10,721 nt of DNA from Acidobacteriaceae bacterium. GTDB lineage: Bacteria; Acidobacteriota; Terriglobia; Terriglobales; Acidobacteriaceae. Positions within the stretch are counted from its first letter, which is position 1. Each line of letters begins with the position of its first letter. Shown here piece after piece: positions 6,422-10,721 of the stretch. The notes below the pieces were generated by a model, which worked only from the letters and a program-made list of their open reading frames with translations, was not told the DNA's origin and ran no database searches. The stretch covers positions 1-10,721 of the forward strand of contig PLKU01000346.1 of NCBI GenBank assembly GCA_003140705.1. Direction: 5' to 3'. The translations under genes were made by a program, and so were the position numbers.

Positions 6422-7135
6422 TTACAGTCTCTTGATGAAAGAGAGCGCCTGGGCGAGTTGGGGAAAGAGCGCTTCCTCTGCTTTGAACTCGCGAGAATGG
6501 ACACATCGGCGGAGGCCTCTCATTCGGACTGGGTGTTTGAGGTGGAGCATCTCGTGGTAAAGCAGGTATTCGATGGCGTACCGGGGGCTTGAAGGGCGGT
6601 CGAAGACGCGGCTGACAACGATGGTGTTGTGGGCTGCATCGTAGTGGCCCAGCGACCGCTTGGCCATGTGCTCGCTCCAAGTCAGTTCGGGCCGTCCAAG
6701 TAGCCCGCCAAAGAATCGTCCATTGAGCGAATCGAAGACTTCATCGAGGTGGTAGAAGCGGCCCTCGGGGCCGGTGAAGCGCTTGCTGCCCCGGGCGTAA
6801 CGAACCAACTCGGTCTGGCGAGTGACGGCGGCGCTGGAGGCAAATCTCTTGTAACGCAGGTTTTGGGTGGGGTCGATGGCCTTTTTGTACAGCTTGGCCA
6901 ACAGAATATGGGCGATCGCGCGCACTACAGACTCCGGTGCACCCTCAAGCAGGTCAGATAGGCTGACGTAGATCTGCCCTTCGCGGAGGCGGATGGTGGT
7001 GTTCAGCGATGTAAAGCGCCGGAAACAAACCGCGATGGGAGGCATCGGCGCGCGTGGGCGCAAGGCTCGGTACTCTTGCTGAAAGATTGGGACGAAGTCG
7101 ACGGCCACCAACTTGGAGGTTAGCACACGGGGCAA
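6422..7135 (-). CDS. SprT-like zinc metallopeptidase domain protein
   Basis: About 237 residues with a zincin signature near the C-terminus: EYLLYHEMLHLKHP (189-202) holds HExxH as HEMLH (194-198), and CVHSREFKAEE (211-221) supplies a likely third ligand, His213. Preceding stretches IRLREGQIYVSLSDLLEGAP (48-67), AIAHILLAKLY (74-84) and HLDEVFDSLNGRFFGGLL (129-146) match the layout of SprT-like proteins, in which a helix 'FDxLNxRFF' opens the domain. There is no signal peptide, so it is probably cytoplasmic. Substrate is unknown; the eukaryotic SPRTN relatives digest DNA-protein crosslinks, but nothing here shows that role. The start is uncertain: no in-frame ATG exists downstream of the stop at 7196, TTG 7135 has no Shine-Dalgarno sequence, and GTG at 7126 or 7108 are alternatives. 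It lies 72 bp downstream of the 58-residue Cys protein on the same strand and converges with lgt. Confidence 0.82.
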   Translation of the reverse strand: MPRVLTSKLVAVDFVPIFQQEYRALRPRAPMPPIAVCFRRFTSLNTTIRLREGQIYVSLSDLLEGAPESVVRAIAHILLAKLYKKAIDPTQNLRYKRFASSAAVTRQTELVRYARGSKRFTGPEGRFYHLDEVFDSLNGRFFGGLLGRPELTWSEHMAKRSLGHYDAAHNTIVVSRVFDRPSSPRYAIEYLLYHEMLHLKHPVRMRGLRRCVHSREFKAEEALFPQLAQALSFIKRL

Positions 7136-7170
7136 AGAATCACGGTCGCCATCGGCTCCTTGTCCATCGG

Positions 7171-7184
7171 CCGCGAATTCGCGG
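7171..7184. repeat. 14-bp perfect palindrome upstream of the SprT-like gene
   Basis: CCGCGAATTCGCGG reads the same on both strands. It sits in the 72-bp gap between the small Cys protein and the SprT-like gene. It could be an operator or an mRNA hairpin between two cotranscribed genes. About one palindrome of this length is expected by chance in a window this size, so position rather than length is the argument. Confidence 0.4.
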
Positions 7185-7207
7185 AAAAGTGAATTTTAAG
7201 ACCGGGA

Positions 7208-7384
7208 TCAGTCTCCAACCAAGCCAGCGCAGACCGGACAAAGCTCATAGTTGTTTGTGCCCTGCTGGCGATCCCAGACCGGGATACCGCGTCCAACTTT
7301 GCATTTGGCGTTGTTGTGGTAAACCCGCTCTTCGCGGGGCTTCTTCTCCTCATTCACAGAGAAAAACGGATGAATGGTGGGCAT
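7208..7384 (-). CDS. Small His/Cys-rich protein of unknown function (58 aa)
   Basis: The protein is 58 residues, very hydrophilic, without signal peptide or membrane segment. A charged N-terminus (NEEKKPREER, 11-20) leads into VYHNNAKCKVGRGIP (21-35) and ends with YELCPVCAGL (46-55). His23, Cys28, Cys49 and Cys52 could bind one zinc as a minimal knuckle; the pattern HNNxxC...R..GT...LCxxC resembles small uncharacterised proteins I associate with Acidobacteria. ATG 7384 has GGAGGA 7 nt upstream, which fixes the start; the frame is open further to a TTG at 7468. Upstream lies a second strong Shine-Dalgarno sequence serving another frame (see the element at 7461-7495). It is same-strand and 72 bp upstream of the SprT-like metallopeptidase, so cotranscription is possible. 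Function unknown. Confidence 0.7.
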   Translation of the reverse strand: MPTIHPFFSVNEEKKPREERVYHNNAKCKVGRGIPVWDRQQGTNNYELCPVCAGLVGD

Positions 7385-7454
7385 CGACGAATCCTCCATC
7401 ACCGAACCCGGGGGAAATTGATGAGGCGACTGCGTGCGTTCCCGAATTACACAT
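7350..7454 (-). CDS. Possible 34-residue leader peptide overlapping the small Cys protein gene
   Basis: ATG 7454 follows TTGGAGGT (7461-7468) at 6 nt from the end of that block, one of the best ribosome binding sites in the window. It reads 34 codons to a TGA at 7350-7352, in a different frame from the 58-residue protein and overlapping its first 11 codons. The peptide is Ser/Gly/His-rich with Cys2 and Cys33 and resembles nothing I know. It could be a regulatory upstream ORF, or the ribosome binding site may be fortuitous. Confidence 0.25.
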   Translation of the reverse strand: MCNSGTHAVASSISPGFGDGGFVDAHHSSVFLCE

Positions 7455-7767
7455 GATTTTACCTCCAACCGGCATTGCGAGCATACTTTGGAGGTTTTTG
7501 AATGTTTACAAAAGTACTAAACAGGCTTAAGCTTTTCGCATGATGCTTCCCCTGCCTGCCGTCATCATCGGCTACAGCGCAGACCTGCGCCCATCCTCGG
7601 TCATATGCAGTCGTTACGGGGAGCAACTGCTCAGGAGCCGACCGTCGAGCATGTCCGCCGATAGAGCTTTTACCTGGATTGCGGGTCTGTTTGAAGAGCA
7701 CGCCGTGCACAAGCATGGAATGAGGCGATCGGGAACGCAGTCCTAGAACAGCACCCCTATCTCAGCT
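7385..7767. other. Region without a convincing gene
   Basis: These 383 bp separate the small Cys protein from the secreted protein gene at 7768. Reading frames of 60-85 codons exist on both strands (for example 7459-7716 minus and 7540-7746 plus), but none has a ribosome binding site or protein-like composition. The part at about 7496-7540 is AT-rich and would suit a promoter for the small gene, though no clear -35/-10 pair stands out. The inverted repeat at 7461-7495 is the only strong structure. Confidence 0.5.
7461..7495 (-). promoter_or_regulatory. Inverted repeat covering a strong Shine-Dalgarno sequence
   Basis: On the minus strand ACCTCCAA (7488-7495) is followed after 19 nt by its exact complement TTGGAGGT (7461-7468). 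The second arm is the ribosome binding site for ATG 7454, so in a transcript the first arm acts as an anti-Shine-Dalgarno sequence. This is the geometry of a translational switch or RNA thermometer. On the plus strand the same stem is followed by five T residues, but no plus-strand gene ends nearby, so a terminator role is less likely. Confidence 0.4.
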
Positions 7768-8307
7768 TCATTGCTTCGGTTCTGCGCGTTCCTGCCCCTC
7801 CTCGTCCTTGTGCAGATTAAAGTAATCGGTCTGTTCCTGGAGCAGGCGCGTTGCCTGGTCTGCCAAATCCTCACCGCTCTCAATGGCTTCTTTCCGAGCC
7901 AGATCAAAAGCAGGTTCGCCAGCCAGCGCACGCAGAATCCCCAACCATCTTTGCGTGGCGGCGGGGAGCGGCTTCAATGATTTGCGAATGTCGGCGTGGC
8001 GGTCAGAGTAGACGTCGAGATTTGAGGCAAACTCGTCCATCAGAGCGGTGAGGTCCTGGAGTTCTCCATCGAGGCGTCGGCCGCGGGCGGCGGACTTGGC
8101 GCGGTTGGACAGCCCTTTGATGACGTCGGCATGTTCGTTGAGAAACTGCGTGTAAAGCTTGACGCGGCCATCCGGATATACACCCGCTTCGCGAATTTGT
8201 TCGATCTGAGCCTCGGTCAACGGCTCCCGCTTTTCGACCTGCGCTGGCAGGGGAGGGGCAAATACCAGGCAGGCCAGGATTGAGGCAACACAGCGGATCG
8301 GATGCAT
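7768..8307 (-). CDS. Secreted all-helical protein of unknown function (179 aa)
   Basis: The N-terminus is a signal peptide (MHPIRCVASILACLVFAPPLPAQ) with a likely signal peptidase I cut after LPA (residue 22). The mature part is hydrophilic and reads as long amphipathic helices: TEAQIEQIREAGVYPDGRVKLYTQFLNEHADVI (31-64), a basic loop AKSAARGRR, then heptad-like helices with Asp/Leu spacing (DGELQDLTALMDEFASNLDVYSDRHADIRKSL, about 80-111), a Trp-containing helix and a charged tail. It contains no Cys after cleavage and no enzymatic motif, so a periplasmic or envelope-associated helical bundle is inferred. I recall similar proteins as conserved hypotheticals in Acidobacteria. ATG 8307 has a weak GAGAG upstream. 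A promoter-like sequence and two dyads lie in the 222-bp gap before it. The next same-strand gene upstream encodes another small secreted helical protein. Confidence 0.8.
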   Translation of the reverse strand: MHPIRCVASILACLVFAPPLPAQVEKREPLTEAQIEQIREAGVYPDGRVKLYTQFLNEHADVIKGLSNRAKSAARGRRLDGELQDLTALMDEFASNLDVYSDRHADIRKSLKPLPAATQRWLGILRALAGEPAFDLARKEAIESGEDLADQATRLLQEQTDYFNLHKDEEGQERAEPKQ

Positions 8308-8379
8308 GGGCTCTCACTAAGGAGATCAGGGATCGGATCATGGCCAGAGATCTGGGATCACAGTTGTCCATTCTGTCGA

Positions 8380-8391
8380 CGGCTTAAGCCG
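8380..8391. repeat. 12-bp palindrome in the leader of the 179-residue protein gene
   Basis: CGGCTTAAGCCG is a perfect palindrome about 10-21 nt downstream of the predicted transcription start, a place where repressors commonly bind. Palindromes of this length are expected a few times by chance in the window. Confidence 0.35.
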
Positions 8392-8407
8392 CGATCAGGT
8401 TGGGTCA

Positions 8408-8436
8408 GTTATAGCACGGATTCTATCCGGGTTGAA
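8408..8436 (-). promoter_or_regulatory. Putative promoter of the 179-residue secreted protein, with a dyad in its spacer
   Basis: On the minus strand: -35-like TTCAAC (8431-8436), 17-nt spacer, -10 TATAAC (8408-8413, 5 of 6). The spacer contains CGGAT-N3-ATCCG (8417-8429). A transcript would start near 8401 and have a leader of about 95 nt. The -35 is weak, so activator or repressor control through the dyad is possible. Confidence 0.35.
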
Positions 8437-8529
8437 GCCAAGTTCCGGGCCGGGGCACATTTAAAGACCATAGGAACTGCGCTGGGAAGCTCAGACGATC
8501 GGGATGGCACACGCGCGGAACAGGATTGG

Positions 8530-8988
8530 CTAGTGACGGAAGACCTGCATCAAGGCTTCGTTCTGAGCCTCATTGACCTGAGCGAGAGTCTGTTCGACCA
8601 GGGGGCGATCTTCATAGTTGCTGTTGTGGAGCATTTCACTGAGCCGGAATGCGGTGTGACGGAGCAGAATTTCGGCATCCTTGAGGCGCTTGTTGTCCTC
8701 GGCCATCGTCAGGTGGATCTTATGCGCAAGCTGCTGGATTTGCTTGAGCATGTCTGTGGATTTGGCCACATCACCCGCGGCATATTGGCGGAGGCTGACC
8801 TCAGTCATCTCATGAACGATTTCGGCGTAGAGGAAGCACTGCTCGCGCGGTTGGGCCAGTGTCGCCTTGGCTTCAAGTGCATCGATGCTTTGCTGGTCAA
8901 AGGTCTTGTCATCGAACCCAGAGGCGCAGGCAGGGATTGTGACCACTGTGACGAGTGCGAAGATGGCTGAGGAAACCATTGACCGCAT
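8530..8988 (-). CDS. Secreted helical protein of unknown function (152 aa)
   Basis: The N-terminus MRSMVSSAIFALVTVVTIPACASGFDD is an export signal. Signal peptidase I cleavage after ACA (residue 22) fits; IPAC at 18-21 is also lipobox-like, although Pro at -2 is unusual, so a lipoprotein is a second possibility. The mature protein is two to four long helices: QPREQCFLYAEIVHEMTEVSLRQYAAGD (46-73), TDMLKQIQQLAHKIHLTMAEDNKRLKDAEILLRHTAFRLSEMLH (78-121) and a C-terminal helix after NYEDRP. No catalytic motif is visible. The PREQCFLY block (47-54) looks like a family signature that I associate with acidobacterial hypothetical proteins. ATG 8988 has a strong GGAGGT 6 nt upstream. The helix layout resembles the 179-residue neighbour, and the two may be distant paralogues. 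Confidence 0.8.
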   Translation of the reverse strand: MRSMVSSAIFALVTVVTIPACASGFDDKTFDQQSIDALEAKATLAQPREQCFLYAEIVHEMTEVSLRQYAAGDVAKSTDMLKQIQQLAHKIHLTMAEDNKRLKDAEILLRHTAFRLSEMLHNSNYEDRPLVEQTLAQVNEAQNEALMQVFRH

Positions 8989-9026
8989 GAGTAACCTCCG
9001 CAGGTGCGGCTTTACCCTTGACCGTC

Positions 9027-9055
9027 ACTATGGAGCATTTATTGAAAATGCGCAA
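9027..9055 (-). promoter_or_regulatory. Putative promoter of the 152-residue secreted protein, with a dyad in its spacer
   Basis: On the minus strand: -35-like TTGCGC (9050-9055), 17-nt spacer, -10 CATAGT (9027-9032). Transcription would start near 9020, leaving about 32 nt to ATG 8988 with GGAGGT in between. The spacer holds GCATTT-N5-AAATGC (9035-9051), a perfect 6-bp dyad. Both hexamers are imperfect, so the call is tentative. Confidence 0.35.
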
Positions 9056-9138
9056 GAGGAAAGATTTGCCCATTTTCAACCAATCACCACTTTGGTAAGC
9101 AATGGAGTGTCGCACCCAGGAAGTGATGATTGCAGATT

Positions 9139-10464
9139 CTAAGGTTTCTTTTCGAGCAAAATGATACGTTGCCGCGCTTGCCATTCCTGATCAGGAAATT
9201 TGCCCGCGGACGAATCCAGAAAACGGTGGTAATAGCTTGCAGCTGCAGCCTTTTGGTGGAGGGTATCGTATGCAGTGGCCCAGAGGAAGTAGGTGGAAGG
9301 GACCTCCGGGAGGAATTTTGACCGCATGGTAAGTGCATGCAGTGTGATGGCCGGCTGATTGGTGCGGGAGGCTGCAAAGGCAAGACCACTCCACCCGTCG
9401 GCATTGGTGGGCTCGAGCTGGGTGGCTTTGTCAAAGACGGAAAATGCCTCAGCATATCTGAGCTGGCGAATGAGGTTCTGACCGTGGCCGATGAGCAAAG
9501 CAGGGTCTGCCGGACTTTTTGCAAGCAAACCAATGTAGAGGTGGTCGGAGCCAACGGCATCTCCAGCATCGGCCAACACTTCAGCTAGCATGCGGGTGAT
9601 GGCTGCGTCCGCTGGGTGGGCATCGTGGAGCTTCTCGATGAGCGGGAGGGCCTCGGCCTTGTCCTGAGCCGCCAGCACGGTAGCCAGCTGTGCGGTGAGC
9701 GCGGGGTCGTCTGGAGCCTGATCGAGGGCTGCGCGGAGGAGCGTTTCGGCTTCAGGGTACTGCTTGCGCACAATGAGGATGTGGGCGAGGCCGGCGTTTG
9801 CCCCAGCAGATTTTGGATCCTGGGCGAGCACGCGACGATAGGCTTTCTCTGCCGCGTCGAATTCTCCAGCGTGGTCGGCCAGATTCGCGGCAAGCAGTGT
9901 GTCGCTGGGGGTCTCTGGAGTGAGCTTGAGGGCCTCAAGAAGATCATTTGAGGCGAGTGTCGTGTCGCCTGGATTCCAGAGGCTAGGCTGGTCAATGGCG
10001 GCGAGAGCGCGCCAGGCCCGGGCCTTCATGGCAGGTCCAGCATCGCCCGGGTCGAGCTGTGTGGCCGCGATGAGTTCCGGACGAGCCTGGTCCGGCTTGC
10101 CCTGCCGTGCCAGGAGAAGGCCAAGCGAGAGATGGGATTCAAACGACTGGGGGTTTGCATTGATGGCTCGACGGTAGAGGGCTGCAGCGTCGTCGAGCCG
10201 GTTCTGTGCATCGGCTACATATGCGGCGTCAAACAGGGCTCGAGGATCGCTGGGGTGGGCGGTGAGCCAAAGGTCAAGCTTGCCCTGAGCTGCCTTCCAA
10301 TCAGATTTGACGATCGCAGCTTCAGCATCCATGACCGGGTCGGCGCTCGCTTCGGACGTGGCTGCTGACTTGGCATTCTGGGGATGCTGCATTTGCTGCG
10401 GCGGGTTTTGGGCGAACACAACTGCCGTGGCAAAGACCAGAACGAGAAAGGCGTTACGTAGCAC
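9139..10464 (-). CDS. Secreted tetratricopeptide-repeat protein
   Basis: The protein is 441 residues beginning at GTG 10464. It starts with a signal peptide (VLRNAFLVLVFATAVVFA, likely cut after residue 18), then a Gln/Pro/Ala/Ser-rich linker (19-45), then about ten TPR-type helix pairs to near 420. Typical repeats are RALFDAAYVADAQNRLDDAAALYRRAINANPQ (75-106), NAGLAHILIVRKQYPEAETLLRAALDQAPDD (223-253) and PALLIGHGQNLIRQLRYAEAFSVFDKATQLEP (321-352), each with the usual small residue at position 8 and Pro near the end. Family role: a scaffold for protein binding, here outside the cytoplasm; no enzyme domain is present. The frame is open to 10698, but that extension would bury the signal peptide. 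AGAGG lies 6 nt before GTG 10464, which settles the start. It is divergent from the gene starting at 10680. Confidence 0.88.
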   Translation of the reverse strand: MLRNAFLVLVFATAVVFAQNPPQQMQHPQNAKSAATSEASADPVMDAEAAIVKSDWKAAQGKLDLWLTAHPSDPRALFDAAYVADAQNRLDDAAALYRRAINANPQSFESHLSLGLLLARQGKPDQARPELIAATQLDPGDAGPAMKARAWRALAAIDQPSLWNPGDTTLASNDLLEALKLTPETPSDTLLAANLADHAGEFDAAEKAYRRVLAQDPKSAGANAGLAHILIVRKQYPEAETLLRAALDQAPDDPALTAQLATVLAAQDKAEALPLIEKLHDAHPADAAITRMLAEVLADAGDAVGSDHLYIGLLAKSPADPALLIGHGQNLIRQLRYAEAFSVFDKATQLEPTNADGWSGLAFAASRTNQPAITLHALTMRSKFLPEVPSTYFLWATAYDTLHQKAAAASYYHRFLDSSAGKFPDQEWQARQRIILLEKKP

Positions 10465-10534
10465 GGAATACCTCTTAATACAGTTTAGCGGGAAGGGCCT
10501 AGCTGCAACGATTTGAGTGTCTGAGTGTTCGACG

Positions 10535-10610
10535 CGGTTGGGCGGGCAGGGAAATCGGCGGATTTCCAACCGATGGAAGCTTCCGGGAGTCGCGGCTGAT
10601 CCCATCAGCT
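10535..10610. repeat. Cluster of inverted repeats in the divergent intergenic region
   Basis: Four dyads crowd into 76 bp. CGGTTGG (10535-10541) pairs with CCAACCG (10566-10572). Nested inside, GGAAATC (10550-10556) pairs with GATTTCC (10561-10567) over a 4-nt loop, and the two could stack as one 12-bp stem with a 10-nt bulge on one side. GGAAGCTTCC (10575-10584) is a perfect 10-bp palindrome. GCTGAT-CCC-ATCAGC (10595-10609) is a 6-bp stem. They lie between the TPR gene (start 10464) and the plus-strand gene (start 10680), so they could serve as operators or leader structures for either. Confidence 0.5.
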
Positions 10611-10679
10611 CAAGCGAGGGGAGCAGAAGTGACCAACATTGCACGCGCAGAGGCGCGAGAATGAGTGCAGGAGACAAAG

Positions 10680-10721
10680 ATGACTGAGCAATTTGCAAAT
10701 CCCGAAGCTACTAAGTTGGAA
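10680..10721 (+). CDS. Start of an unidentified plus-strand gene (partial, 14 codons)
   Basis: ATG 10680 has GGAG 6 nt upstream and stays open to the window end, reading MTEQFANPEATKLE. It is too short to assign; the hydrophilic start argues against a signal peptide beginning here. A tiny ORF (ATG 10661, 8 codons, MSAGDKDD) ends at 10685-10687 and overlaps this start as ATGACTGA, so it might be translationally coupled or simply chance. The upstream region carries the inverted-repeat cluster. Confidence 0.55.
   Translation, partial: MTEQFANPEATKLE

Noticed and set aside
7461..7499. Stem followed by five T residues on the plus strand, read as an intrinsic terminator
   Set aside because: The stem is only 8 bp with a 19-nt loop, and no plus-strand gene ends nearby (lgt ends 1.2 kb away and faces a convergent gene). 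The minus-strand reading with the Shine-Dalgarno arm is more meaningful.
7459..7716. 85-codon frame on the minus strand in the gap between the small Cys protein and the first secreted protein gene
   Set aside because: It has no ribosome binding site and no recognisable domain or signal peptide, its composition shifts along its length, and its end runs into the inverted repeat at 7461-7495.
7540..7746. 68-codon plus-strand frame
   Set aside because: No ribosome binding site, no family resemblance, and a composition like random GC-rich sequence. It is isolated on the plus strand among minus-strand genes.
10465..10698. 78-residue N-terminal extension of the TPR protein
   Set aside because: It would place a clear signal peptide in the interior, and GTG 10464 has AGAGG at good spacing. 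The extension also covers the intergenic inverted repeats.
1..10721. Search by eye for tRNA, CRISPR repeats, IS ends, attachment sites, toxin-antitoxin or defence genes
   Set aside because: None was found: no direct-repeat array, no transposase motif, no defence-type domain. The genes read as core metabolism, envelope and regulation.

Overview
The window looks like chromosomal sequence from a moderately GC-rich soil bacterium, most likely an acidobacterium (Terriglobia/Acidobacteriaceae type). This is inferred from remembered family resemblance: the divergent Lgt active-site motifs, the SprT-like metallopeptidase, and the small secreted helical proteins. No rRNA, tRNA, CRISPR array, IS element or phage gene is visible, and the codon texture is even throughout.

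Layout, left to right. (1) 1-1264, minus: a tandem-GAF/SpoIIE (RsbU-type) serine phosphatase, cut by the window edge before most of its catalytic domain. (2) 1341-2096, minus: deoC, deoxyribose-phosphate aldolase, with its own promoter and ribosome binding site. (3) 2249-4563, minus: a two-gene operon for nucleotide-sugar synthesis. A WbpP-like UDP-GlcNAc 4-epimerase overlaps by 4 bp a WbpA/WbpO/TviB-like UDP-HexNAc 6-dehydrogenase that starts with GTG. Together they would make UDP-N-acetylgalactosaminuronic acid for a surface polysaccharide. (4) 4800-5345, minus: hpt, purine salvage, divergent from (5) 5483-6295, plus: lgt, lipoprotein diacylglyceryl transferase, convergent with (6) 6422-7135, minus: a SprT-like zinc metallopeptidase, preceded by (7) 7208-7384, minus: a 58-residue His/Cys-rich protein. 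(8) 7385-7767 has no convincing gene but carries an inverted repeat that covers a strong Shine-Dalgarno sequence. (9) 7768-8307 and 8530-8988, minus: two small secreted, all-helical proteins of unknown function, each with its own promoter-like sequence containing dyad symmetry. (10) 9139-10464, minus: a secreted TPR protein. (11) 10465-10679: a divergent intergenic region dense in inverted repeats, followed by the first 14 codons of a plus-strand gene.

Most of the window is ordinary metabolism and envelope biology. The least explained parts are the run of three exported proteins (7768-10464), the small Cys protein next to the SprT-like peptidase with its occluded upstream ribosome binding site, and the inverted-repeat cluster before the last gene. 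Several conventional starts had to be moved inward from the longest reading frame (deoC, the dehydrogenase, hpt, the 58-residue protein, the TPR protein). The choices rest on ribosome binding sites, promoters, gene overlap or signal peptides and are explained per entry.
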